From Teredinibacter franksiae (lineage in GTDB: Bacteria; Pseudomonadota; Gammaproteobacteria; Pseudomonadales; Cellvibrionaceae): 64,000 bases of DNA. Within the stretch, counting starts at the first letter, position 1, and each line of letters starts with the position of its first letter. The notes beneath the pieces were generated by a model. The model was given only the letters and a program-made list of their open reading frames with translations, searched no databases and was not told the origin of the DNA. The stretch covers positions 1,428,001-1,492,000 of the forward strand of contig NZ_JACJUV010000001.1 of assembly GCF_014218805.1 (NCBI RefSeq), read 5' to 3'. Shown here piece after piece: positions 28,817-37,236 of this stretch. The translations under genes were made by a program, and so were the position numbers.

Positions 28817-29134
28817 ATGGAATTGAGCCGTATCCAAAAAATTGGGATGATAATGTTCAAAATCGGAAAACACGTAAAATACATGCCCCCCTATAAGGAC
28901 ATGCATGACCTAGCGGCCTGCGCAGAAGAGTCTGGGTTGGCTCCTCGAAAAATTTACGAAATTGCCAGCATGACGGACGAGGGGCTTGTAAATGTAGTGG
29001 GCGGGGGCAGCGCCCCTATTTCGCACTTTGTTGCGGGAGAATTGGCCTATAAGTTAGGAAAGCAAGACAACTCGTGGAACGAAAATGGGCGTAAATCCAC
29101 ACCCGAATCTTCACCACTGGAATTTAGCCTGTAA
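28817..29134 (+). CDS. Small protein of unknown function
   Basis: Up to 105 residues; I do not recognise it. The start is unsure: ATG at 28817, or ATG at 28853 (MFKIGKHVKYMPPYKDM), which has GGGAT close upstream. The sequence is soluble-looking, with a helical N-terminal part (MHDLAACAEESGLAPRKIYEIA) reminiscent of a small DNA-binding helix pair, then a glycine patch VVGGGSAPIS and a polar tail. It is isolated, with an FNR-like box upstream, which hints at oxygen control. It may also be non-functional. Confidence 0.5.
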   Translation: MELSRIQKIGMIMFKIGKHVKYMPPYKDMHDLAACAEESGLAPRKIYEIASMTDEGLVNVVGGGSAPISHFVAGELAYKLGKQDNSWNENGRKSTPESSPLEFSL

Positions 29135-29324
29135 TTTCAATAGACCTAGCTTAATTCCATCGTTGTGCGCAGCTCGATAAACCCTACTAGCGTCCTGATC
29201 TAATTTCGCCTTCGCGCTTAACAGTACGATTAAAACCCCAAAATGAGATAAGCCTAACCTTTCGCATACCTCGGCATTAAAGGCCGTCCGACAAGCTAGG
29301 AAACCCTATAGGAAACCATAGTTG

Positions 29325-30236
29325 CTATTCGGGGTTTACCTCTAAGGTGACATAAAGACCAAAGGTTTCCTTGCGAATACCCTGCTCTTTAGACGGCATT
29401 TCAAGCTCCGCTTCTAGTAAGTACAAACCGGGTTGCGGCCAAACAACGCTAACACCACCGTCACTCGCCGTTATCAGCCTAATTGGGTTCCTATCATTGC
29501 GAAAACGCGTGTTATGAAAGGTGAGTACCACTGCACTGTGCTTTACCGGCTTACCATTATGTAACAATACAAATTTCCCAGGTTCACCCACAAAGAGCTC
29601 ATTGGGGTGAGAAATAAATTTCAACTCCAACCCCTTACCCGTTGGAGTAATCGCTGATTGGCTAATATCATTACGCGTCACATAGGTTTCTACTCGATTG
29701 ATCAGTTTCGTGCCGGAGATTTCGCTCGCATTTTTTGGTAAAAAAGTTTTAACCATTGCCAGTGTTCCAAATTCTCTTCCCCGCTTGCCGTTTTCGTCTT
29801 TATAAAACGTAAAATAAACTGGGTTCTGCTTTATCCCAAAACGATAAGTGCCCGATTCATCGAGTAGCACACTCACCACAGTTTTTCGCCCAAAATTTAC
29901 CAAAGGCGAATCAAGGTTTTTCACCCCGGCTGGGGTTGTGACTTCCAACTGAGTAGAGCCCATAAGCTCGGTAATTATTGCCGCCCTTGGTTCACTGCTG
30001 TTCACCGAAGGTTTTTTATTCTCGGGTAAAAACAGCTCTTCAACCGGTGTTCCACCATAGGCGAAATCTGGATGAAAAAAATCATTGGATACACTCATAT
30101 CAAAAGTAACAACTTCCGCTTGCGCACCGGACAAAATCGTATGGCTCGGCACAATCCAGCGGCCGTGCGCGGAGGCCAATAGCGGCGATAATGAGAGGCC
30201 CGCGACTAAAAATAGGTCTAAAATTCTGAATTTCAT
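29325..30236 (-). CDS. DUF4198 periplasmic protein
   Basis: 303 residues with a signal peptide (MKFRILDLFLVAGLSLSPLL, cleavage after ASA) and a mature start HGRWIVPSHTILSG typical of DUF4198. Two Ig-like parts follow; the C-terminal one carries the SDGGVSVVWPQPGLYLLEAE pattern shared with metal-uptake accessory proteins (NikM/CbiK-like). The leading histidine after cleavage could bind metal. It is the last gene of the TonB receptor operon, overlapping the DUF2271 gene by four bases. Likely role: handling of a metal or metal complex in the periplasm (inference). Confidence 0.85.
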   Translation of the reverse strand: MKFRILDLFLVAGLSLSPLLASAHGRWIVPSHTILSGAQAEVVTFDMSVSNDFFHPDFAYGGTPVEELFLPENKKPSVNSSEPRAAIITELMGSTQLEVTTPAGVKNLDSPLVNFGRKTVVSVLLDESGTYRFGIKQNPVYFTFYKDENGKRGREFGTLAMVKTFLPKNASEISGTKLINRVETYVTRNDISQSAITPTGKGLELKFISHPNELFVGEPGKFVLLHNGKPVKHSAVVLTFHNTRFRNDRNPIRLITASDGGVSVVWPQPGLYLLEAELEMPSKEQGIRKETFGLYVTLEVNPE

Positions 30237-30754
30237 TGCTTGCCCTCTATAGTAATTGAAATCTCCCCTAACTCCGTTTGAGCGGGTATTGTTAACGTAG
30301 CCATTTGCCCAAGTGTGATTTTTTCGCGATGATAGCTACGCCCACCCTCCTCGCGAGAGGCCTCTATATTCAGGAAGTATTCGCCTGCAGGAACAGGCTG
30401 CCCCCCACTGGATTTACCATCCCATTGAATTCGATATCGCCCGGGTTTTCGTGTAGCCCCGGTAACACCATCAAGCTCAGCACCCGCATTGCGGCCCACT
30501 TTTCTCCACCACTGGCGCAGGTCCTTAAGCCAAGTATCTCGCTCGTGCCAAATAGCCAGTGTGGTAATTGCCTTACGTTCCGGGGTTTCCAGCCAAACAG
30601 CAACATAGGGTTTATGGTAGGGATTGGCCTGCAGTGCTGGCACCTCTATGGATATCTCCATGGTCGCACTGTGAGCCACCGACACAGCCGTTAGCCCAAT
30701 AGCGAATAACACTATGGCAATAATTAAAAATTCATTTTTCATCCGACTTTTCAT
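30233..30754 (-). CDS. DUF2271 periplasmic protein
   Basis: 173 residues with an N-terminal signal or anchor (about 8-30) and one DUF2271 domain: SIEVPALQANPYHKPYVAVWLE, WHERDTWLKDLRQWWRK, DGVTGATRKPGRY and WDGKSSGGQPVPAGEY. The last part resembles a FlgD-like Ig fold. DUF2271 proteins are typical partners of PepSY membrane proteins and DUF4198 in TonB receptor operons. It overlaps its neighbours by four bases on both sides. Molecular function unknown. Confidence 0.87.
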   Translation of the reverse strand: MKSRMKNEFLIIAIVLFAIGLTAVSVAHSATMEISIEVPALQANPYHKPYVAVWLETPERKAITTLAIWHERDTWLKDLRQWWRKVGRNAGAELDGVTGATRKPGRYRIQWDGKSSGGQPVPAGEYFLNIEASREEGGRSYHREKITLGQMATLTIPAQTELGEISITIEGKQ

Positions 30755-31401
30755 CCGACTCTAGGAACTCCTGCAATATAAATAATGAGGGGCGTCACTG
30801 AACCCGCGATCAGGAGCCAGGTTGCAGTCCCTCGTTGTCGTCGATTTTGAAACAAAACAACCAAACCCGTTAACGCAAATAGAATCATGAGCAAGGCCGA
30901 CAAATCGATCACCCAAGACCAAACAGCGCCGGTATGCCGCCCTTTATGCAGGTCATTGATGACGGCCAGCCAATCACCTTGCCGGTAATCCAGCACTAGC
31001 ATTTGCGATTCAACAGAAATTACAGCTGTGGCGTAACCAGCAGGTAAGTCGAAGTCGATTATCAACTCACCCATTTCCACATCGGCCTCCACTGACTTCG
31101 CCTTGGGCATATGCCCATATCCATGGAGGCCCGCAAGTATTTGCTCTAACGGTTTGCTGCCTTTACCCTGGGCAATACTGTCCAGTTCGGCTTGAGTGAA
31201 CCCAACACCAAATTCCGTCAATGCTATTTCAATCTGTTCATCTGTATGCTGACCACCAAAAATATCTAGGTGATTCAAAAAGAACCCGCTTAAACAGAAG
31301 AACATCAACAACGTAAATAGCGCTGTTGAACTATAAATATGCAGTAACCTGCAATAGTAATAAAAACTTTTACGTGTATTCTTCTTTCGATTGTATGTCA
31401 T
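30751..31401 (-). CDS. PepSY-associated inner-membrane protein
   Basis: 216 residues. A membrane segment near 20-45 (ALFTLLMFFCLSGFFLNHLD), a periplasmic PepSY-like middle (about 50-145) and two C-terminal membrane segments (about 155-178 and 188-208). Similar to the short PepSY_TM proteins that accompany siderophore or heme receptors and may reduce metal in the periplasm (inference). It begins 34 nt after the TonB receptor stop and overlaps DUF2271 by four bases. Confidence 0.83.
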   Translation of the reverse strand: MTYNRKKNTRKSFYYYCRLLHIYSSTALFTLLMFFCLSGFFLNHLDIFGGQHTDEQIEIALTEFGVGFTQAELDSIAQGKGSKPLEQILAGLHGYGHMPKAKSVEADVEMGELIIDFDLPAGYATAVISVESQMLVLDYRQGDWLAVINDLHKGRHTGAVWSWVIDLSALLMILFALTGLVVLFQNRRQRGTATWLLIAGSVTPLIIYIAGVPRVG

Positions 31402-31434
31402 AGCAGAAAAGGGCCAATTACTTGGCCCCCAACA

Positions 31435-33540
31435 TTAAAAAGCGTATGTAATTGTGGCTTTGACGTTTCGGCCAGGCTCATAATCCTGTAAATACAGTTG
31501 ACCAAAACGTGGGTGAACGGATAAACCTGTTCGCGAAGATTGAGATGCGTAAAATTCGTCAAACACGTTATCAATACCAAATATCAGGTTTATCCCGTCG
31601 ACCGCAGCAGGTCTCCAGCGCGCAGATATATTGTGGACAGTAAATCCATCTTTTGCGGTATCGAGGGTGGCACTATCCAAGGCTAATCCAGCATCTACAT
31701 CCGTCACTTGCAACAAATCCCAGTGCAGCACAACATTCGCCGCCGATATACTGTAGTCGAGATTAATTGAAAGCGTATCGCCTTGCTGGCGATCCAAACG
31801 CGCACCATCCAAGTCGCTATAAAATTCATTTGACGATAGTTCACTTTCCGCTGACGAGTAGGTAACAAGCGCCGACAAACCACCTAGTTCATAACCCACA
31901 TAGGCTTCAAAACCTTCGATAGCCATATCACCAATATTGTCTTTCCACGCACGACCACCGACTTCTGCTGGAGGCGGCGCATAGTCATAAATGTAACCGT
32001 TAATATCGGTTTGAAATAGTGTAAAGCCTGCAGAGAATCTGTCGGCGCCCAACGCAGCGACGGAATAAGCCAGAGACAATTCGGTATTCAAGCCTGTTTC
32101 AGCTTCAATATCGGGGTTAGCCGTATCACTCAAACCCGCCCCCACAAACACTTCACCAATTTCTGGGCCTTTGAACAGCTGAGTACCACTTAGCTTTAGT
32201 AATAGGCTATCAATAACTTGGTATTCGCCGGCCAAAGCTGTAGATACCTGGCTGAAGGTTTCGCTCACCACAACAGAATCGATGTCGAAACTGTCGTAAC
32301 GTACCCCTGGAATGACGGCAAATTTATCGCCCAGAGAAATACGGTCTTGCAGAAACAAACCCAAATTGCTTGCCTGTTCACTGGATGCTTGCTCACCACC
32401 ACCAATAGCTTCTGACAAGTAGCTTGTTTCGTAGCGTATTTGTTCACCACCCCAAGTCAACAGATGATTGCCCAGTTCAGTTTCGGCCAGAATATTCAAG
32501 CCAGAATTTTTTGCCATTCCGGTAACCGTTGCCGCACTTGCGGCGAAAGCTTCGTTATCGGCCCAACCGCTTTCATCACGAGTTAACTCACTTTCGTTGC
32601 TAAATAATGAAGCCCGCAGGTTTGTATGCTCGCCCCATTCCAGCAGATAGTTCAGCGTTAAGGTATCGCGCGTAAATTCTGTTGGCCAAAGCAGTGGTAT
32701 TTCCAGCGAGTTAGTTATAGCCAAGTCTGTTGCAAGGCCCATGTCGGGGCGATAACTGTAATCGCCCTTATCGTTGTAGCTTTCGTACCCCAATTTAAAT
32801 GTATGCCCAGGCGCAACCTCCCAGCCAACTTTAATCAAAGCATCGTAGAGATCGCCCTCCAAACCCCGCACGGTACCATCCGTGCCATCGATTACGGCGC
32901 CATTGGCATCCAATATTTCACTGCCGCCCACATCGTAATTTTTACGCGATACATCGTTGTAATACACCAACACATCCACACTCTCACCCAGCAAGCCATA
33001 ACCAGTAAGAGAATAGTTTTGAGATGAATTAGTTCCGGCATGCAATTGCGCGCGACCACCAAAATTGCCGTTATTGACTAACAGGTCGCGGGCATTTTTG
33101 GTTTCAAAACGCACAGCACCACCCAAACCTCCATTCACAACAGAATTCGACCCTACTTCTACATCAACCGCGCTAAGAATATCGGCATGAATTTGCAGGT
33201 TACCCATATGGTGGTACATATAAGTATTTTGGTTGGCACCATCAATCGTTATGCGTAAATCTTTATCGTCCATACTGCGAATGGTAATTCGCTGGTTCAA
33301 TGAGTGAGCACCGCCCACATCGACGCCTGGAATACTTCGCAAGAGGTCACTGATATGGTCTGCCTGCTTAATAGACAGCGCCTCCATATCCAAATTCAAG
33401 GACGACGCTTGAATTCTGGTACCCCAAATTAATGTTTCTTCAATATTGCCTTCCTCATTGCTCTCCTCCGCAATCGCGCCACTTGCAGATAACGCCATGA
33501 GCAACGCAGTTGAAACCAGCAAATAACTTCGCTGACACAT
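31435..33540 (-). CDS. TonB-dependent outer-membrane receptor
   Basis: 701 residues from the ATG at 33540, with GGGGG upstream; a TTG four codons earlier was rejected. The signal peptide ends near ASGAIA. The plug domain (about 45-155) has SDLLRSIPGVDVGG, NQRITIRSMDDKDLRITIDGA and GGLGGAVRFETK; the 22-strand barrel follows and ends with the aromatic YEPGRNVKATITYAF. The TonB box is probably near EETLIWGTR. It heads an operon with PepSY, DUF2271 and DUF4198 genes, so iron, heme or another metal complex is the likely cargo, not sugar. Intact, in contrast with the receptor remnant at 41442-42853. Confidence 0.93.
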   Translation of the reverse strand: MCQRSYLLVSTALLMALSASGAIAEESNEEGNIEETLIWGTRIQASSLNLDMEALSIKQADHISDLLRSIPGVDVGGAHSLNQRITIRSMDDKDLRITIDGANQNTYMYHHMGNLQIHADILSAVDVEVGSNSVVNGGLGGAVRFETKNARDLLVNNGNFGGRAQLHAGTNSSQNYSLTGYGLLGESVDVLVYYNDVSRKNYDVGGSEILDANGAVIDGTDGTVRGLEGDLYDALIKVGWEVAPGHTFKLGYESYNDKGDYSYRPDMGLATDLAITNSLEIPLLWPTEFTRDTLTLNYLLEWGEHTNLRASLFSNESELTRDESGWADNEAFAASAATVTGMAKNSGLNILAETELGNHLLTWGGEQIRYETSYLSEAIGGGEQASSEQASNLGLFLQDRISLGDKFAVIPGVRYDSFDIDSVVVSETFSQVSTALAGEYQVIDSLLLKLSGTQLFKGPEIGEVFVGAGLSDTANPDIEAETGLNTELSLAYSVAALGADRFSAGFTLFQTDINGYIYDYAPPPAEVGGRAWKDNIGDMAIEGFEAYVGYELGGLSALVTYSSAESELSSNEFYSDLDGARLDRQQGDTLSINLDYSISAANVVLHWDLLQVTDVDAGLALDSATLDTAKDGFTVHNISARWRPAAVDGINLIFGIDNVFDEFYASQSSRTGLSVHPRFGQLYLQDYEPGRNVKATITYAF

Positions 33541-33586
33541 AAAAACCCCCAAAAATAAATCGATAATCCTGCAATGGCACCCCTTG

Positions 33587-33631
33587 ACGCCAATCTAAAC
33601 GATTATAGTTCCCATTTAGATTGGCGTGCAA
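33587..33631 (-). promoter_or_regulatory. Promoter embedded in a perfect 13-bp inverted repeat
   Basis: ACGCCAATCTAAA (33587-33599) and TTTAGATTGGCGT (33615-33627) are perfect inverse copies 15 bp apart. On the minus strand the spacer contains TATAAT (33607-33602), and TTGCAC (33631-33626) lies 18 bp upstream, a good sigma70 promoter. A dimeric regulator on both arms would cover the -10 and most of the -35, so this looks like a repressor operator for the TonB receptor operon. The regulator is not identified. The rest of 33541-33921 shows no gene. Confidence 0.75.
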
Positions 33632-33921
33632 GTAGTATTTCTATTTTGATGCGAAGCGCCACTCATTCACGCTTGCACGTACGCCCACACAAACCCTAAA
33701 GCCAAGCCTTTAGGTTCCGCGCGCGGATATCGACAGAGGGAGGGGAAGAATATTGCAGAGTTTGCTGTTAGGGGCACAGCTAGGAGCATATGGCGACAGC
33801 GGCGACAAATAACAGCCATCTATGCTGCCCAGCAGTATGGCCATTAGCCGACGCGGGAGTAATACCTCTTGGTATTCAAATGCCTTTTACTTAACATCAC
33901 AAATACAGTCATTAATACAGG

Positions 33922-34314
33922 CTAAACCGTTAGCTCTATTCGATTTCCTTCCGGGTCAAGCACAATGCTTTCATAGTACCCATCACCGGTTGTTCTGGGG
34001 CCGTCAAGTACGGCATACCCAGCACTACAGAGCCGGCTCGTCAGCCGGTCTACCTCAGCTTCGCAGCCAACAGACACAGCAAAATGAATAAGCCCGGTGT
34101 GCTGCTCTACCGGGTTGTGTGCACATTTTGGAATGGAATCCATCTGCATAATTTCCAGTCGTGCACCCGTATCAAAGCTTAAAAAATACGACTGAAATCC
34201 TTTTTTGGGGTTATGGTATTTTTGGTTTGCCCTGGCCTGAAAATAAGTTTCATAGAAAGCTTTTACACGCTCAATATCCTTTACCCAAATAGCAATATGC
34301 TCAATTTTCATCAT
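33922..34314 (-). CDS. VOC-family (glyoxalase-like) protein
   Basis: 130 residues with the two paired beta-alpha-beta-beta-beta modules of the vicinal oxygen chelate fold: IEHIAIWVKDIERVKAFYETYF at the N-terminus, then LEIMQMD, HTGLIHFAVSVG and DPEGNRIELTV. The candidate metal ligands are H5/H6, the glutamate of LEIM, the histidine of LIHFAV and the glutamate of RIEL. It is close to the YaeR-type group of unknown substrate. Monocistronic, downstream of GH28 on the same strand. Confidence 0.85.
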   Translation of the reverse strand: MMKIEHIAIWVKDIERVKAFYETYFQARANQKYHNPKKGFQSYFLSFDTGARLEIMQMDSIPKCAHNPVEQHTGLIHFAVSVGCEAEVDRLTSRLCSAGYAVLDGPRTTGDGYYESIVLDPEGNRIELTV

Positions 34315-34468
34315 TCATTCCGCAACGCACTTTGCATCAATTATACCCCCTGAACGTAAAAGACCCGCTAAATTGCAGGCCTTTAAGTACTCCGCCAACA
34401 CCCTGTGGGTATCAAACAATACCAATTTTAAAATGCTTTGATTTAACCATAACCATGCACGGCCCTTG

Positions 34469-35836
34469 TTAGGGCGTAGCGCGCCAATTAAGCGTCCCAT
34501 CAACAGTTTGCGAGCCTATCTGCACATCCTCAAACTGTAAATCGATTACATTCTCCAGTACTAGCGGTGTCTCCACTTTTTTCACATGAATGTTTTTGAA
34601 GGTCACCCCCTGAAGTGGCGCTCCGTCCGGTGCATGCACTTCCAAAAAAGTACCGACCTGCTCAACTTCAAAATTCTCAAAAACAATATCCCTATAGGTT
34701 GAGGGAAAATTACCACCCAAATTGCTTGGGTAATTTAGCTGGAACCAGAATAAATTCTTAAACGACTCCACCTTAAAATTACGTACGCGAATGTGCTCTA
34801 CCAAGCCACCGCGATCCAAATTTGCCTTGAAACGAATAGCCGAGTCGCCTTTGCGTAAAATATTATCTTCGAAGAACACATTTTTAATGCCGCCCGACAT
34901 TTCACTACCCAAACCAATACCATCTTCTCCACCCATATCATTATTGCGGACCACAATATTTTCGCTGGGTATCCCGACTGTTCTGCCGTCTAAATCACGA
35001 CCCGATTTAACGACTACCGAATCATCGCCTGTGCGAAACAAGCTGTTTTCAACTAATACATACTGGCTGGACTCGATATCGATACCATCATTATTCGGGA
35101 AGTGGCTATCGACCTTAATATTTCGTACAGTAGCGTATTGGGTATAAACCAAATGGTTCACCCAAAAAGGCGCATTAACAATGGTGTAGTCCTCAAGCAG
35201 CACTCGCTCGGCACCAAAAAATTGTACAAAGCCCGGTCGCAAATATGTACCTTCGGCAAATACGCGCTTCTCCAGCGGAACACCGGTGAAGCCCATTTTT
35301 CGAATTTTTTCAACATCATTATTTTGTAGTTTATGCCATGTTTTAAAAACACTGTCGGCATTACCGTCCAGCGTACCGGTGCCGGTTATCGCAACATCGG
35401 TTACATTCGCCGCGTACACAAGCGGAGAATAGTGCATAAGCTCTGTACCCTCCCAGCGAGTTTTCACCACCGGCAGGTAATCGCTAGGCTCACTCGAAAA
35501 CAGTAACCGAGCGCCCTCGGAGAGGTGTAGATCAATTTTACTGACCAAATGAATTGGCCCCTTTACCAGCCAAACGCCCTCGGGGATAACAATGCGCCCA
35601 CCGCCTTTTTTACTGGCGGCATCCATTGCCGCTCTAATAGCAGGCAGAGCATCATTTTTTTCTCCAACAACAGCACCAAAGTCGGTAATAGTGAAGTTTT
35701 GTTCAGGGATCTGAGGGAGATCAATGGCTTTCACAATTTTTTTAGCCATCGCCCAGTCATCTTTCGCTACAGCGGAAGCGCTAGCAAATAAGCTCAGAAT
35801 AATCGCGACGACCCATATTTTATTGGCGTGTAACAT
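34469..35836 (-). CDS. GH28 polygalacturonase-type pectinase
   Basis: 455 residues with a Sec signal peptide (cleavage near ASASAVA). A right-handed beta-helix fold with the N-terminal pectate-lyase-like start ITDFGAVVGEKNDALPAIRAAMDAA. The GH28 catalytic aspartates lie in PNNDGIDIESS and RTGDDSVVVKSG; GGEDGIGLGSEMSGG replaces the usual GHGxxxGS, so histidine is changed to glutamate-aspartate at that loop. This may signal exo-type or rhamnogalacturonan specificity (inference). GAGG precedes the ATG. It is divergent from the GH105 remnant, with two GntR-type sites between them. Confidence 0.9.
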   Translation of the reverse strand: MLHANKIWVVAIILSLFASASAVAKDDWAMAKKIVKAIDLPQIPEQNFTITDFGAVVGEKNDALPAIRAAMDAASKKGGGRIVIPEGVWLVKGPIHLVSKIDLHLSEGARLLFSSEPSDYLPVVKTRWEGTELMHYSPLVYAANVTDVAITGTGTLDGNADSVFKTWHKLQNNDVEKIRKMGFTGVPLEKRVFAEGTYLRPGFVQFFGAERVLLEDYTIVNAPFWVNHLVYTQYATVRNIKVDSHFPNNDGIDIESSQYVLVENSLFRTGDDSVVVKSGRDLDGRTVGIPSENIVVRNNDMGGEDGIGLGSEMSGGIKNVFFEDNILRKGDSAIRFKANLDRGGLVEHIRVRNFKVESFKNLFWFQLNYPSNLGGNFPSTYRDIVFENFEVEQVGTFLEVHAPDGAPLQGVTFKNIHVKKVETPLVLENVIDLQFEDVQIGSQTVDGTLNWRATP

Positions 35837-35878
35837 TGCTACCTCTTTTACTTATGATATTGTCTTGTCGATGCTAAT

Positions 35879-35988
35879 TGGTCAGACCAGATATTGTCAA
35901 TGCGCCTCTGCTTATAAAAATAAAGCCCTTGTCGTTCTGTTATATCTTGTGCCACAGCCATAATTCACTGTTCTATGTGGTAATACCA
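35879..35988. promoter_or_regulatory. Two TGGTnnnACCA palindromes in the GH28/GH105 divergent region
   Basis: TGGTCAGACCA at 35879-35889 and TGGTAATACCA at 35978-35988, centres 99 bp apart, lie between the GH28 start (35836) and the GH105 remnant start (36006). They resemble GntR-family UxuR/ExuR sites (TTGGTATACCAA) that respond to hexuronates, which fits pectin genes. The regulator gene is not in the window. Confidence 0.5.
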
Positions 35989-36005
35989 ATTGTAGGTTTA
36001 AGCGA

Positions 36006-37223
36006 ATGAAATACCTGAAAAATTTGCCATTAATACTCGCCATTACTCTGCTGTCCCCGCTGTTCAGCCTAGCCTGCGGTGCCGAATCGGCCAAAATCAA
36101 GCGGGCCCTAGGTGACTCGTGGGCAGAGCGTATGGCCCATTCTGACATGAATCGGAACCCCCAGACCTGGCAAATCGACTTTCGTACAACACCCAAATGG
36201 GGCTATACCCACAGCCTTATGCTCGGCGCCTTGGCGCGCCTGTACCAACAAACCGGTAACAACGATTACCTGGACTACATCAAAGGCTTTGACGATAAAA
36301 TGGTAAGCGATGGCGGTGATATATACGGGTACCAACGCGAGCAATTCAATATCGACAAAATTAACCCCCGGTAAAGTGATGTTTTTCCTGCACGAGGAAA
36401 CCGCCGAGAACAAATATAAAACCGTGATAGAAACCCTTGGAGGTCAATTTGAAGATCACCCCCCCCCACCCGTGAAGGCGGGTTTTGGCATAAAAAACGC
36501 TACACCTCGCAAATGTGGCTGGACGGGCTGTATATGGGCGCCCCCTTTTACGCCCAATACCCGGATACCTGCGAACCCACCTCACCACTGTTCGACGATG
36601 TACTGTTGCAATTCAGCCTCATAATGAAACACGCCCGCGACCCCAACATAGGCTTGCTCTGCCACGGCTGGGACGAGAGCAGGAAGCAACGCTGGGCCAA
36701 CAAGACTGCCGCCCAGTCTCCGCACTTCTGGTCGTGAGGCCTTGGTTGGTTCACCATGGCGCTAGTCGATACAATTTAATTTTTCCCGCCCAACCACCCA
36801 GGAAGACAACAGCTACAGGCCCATTTAAAGCAGATTATGGATGCGGTCATTCCCTTTCAGGATAAAAAAACAAGGTTGTGGTACCAAGTAATTGATGCCG
36901 CTGGACGCGAAGGTAACTACTTGGAAGCAACAGGGAGCACGATGTTCGTGTATGTGCTGGCAAAGGCGGTAAACAAGGGATATTTAGCAAAGCCCTACAG
37001 GACCTTTGCCGAAAAAGAGTATCAGGATATTCTCGATCACTTGATTCGCGTCGACACGGACGACCAAGAAGTACATCTCACGCAAAACTGCGCGGTTGCG
37101 GGCTTGGGCGGCAAACCTTATCGTGACGGCTCCTTCGACTATTACATTTGCGAACCATTACGTGATATCGACCCCAAGCGTGTGGGCCCTTTTATTTTTG
37201 CGAGCCTTGAATTAAATCGATAA
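36006..37223 (+). pseudogene. Broken GH105/GH88-type unsaturated rhamnogalacturonyl hydrolase
   Basis: Pieces in two frames assemble into one protein of about 400 residues with a signal peptide: SAKIKRALGDSWAERMAHSD, WGYTHSLMLGALARLYQQTG, MWLDGLYMGAPFYAQY, LLCHGWDESRKQRWANKT, WSRGLGWFTMALVD and LEATGSTMFVYVLAKAV. These are GH105 (YteR-like) landmarks. Defects: one extra C in the C5 run at 36366-36370, one C missing in the C9 run at 36459-36467, TGA at 36735-36737 in place of an arginine, and TAA about 19 codons later. Four independent lesions make it a pseudogene. It would have cleaved unsaturated uronyl oligomers made from pectin. Confidence 0.9.
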
Positions 37224-37236
37224 ACAAGAGAACACA

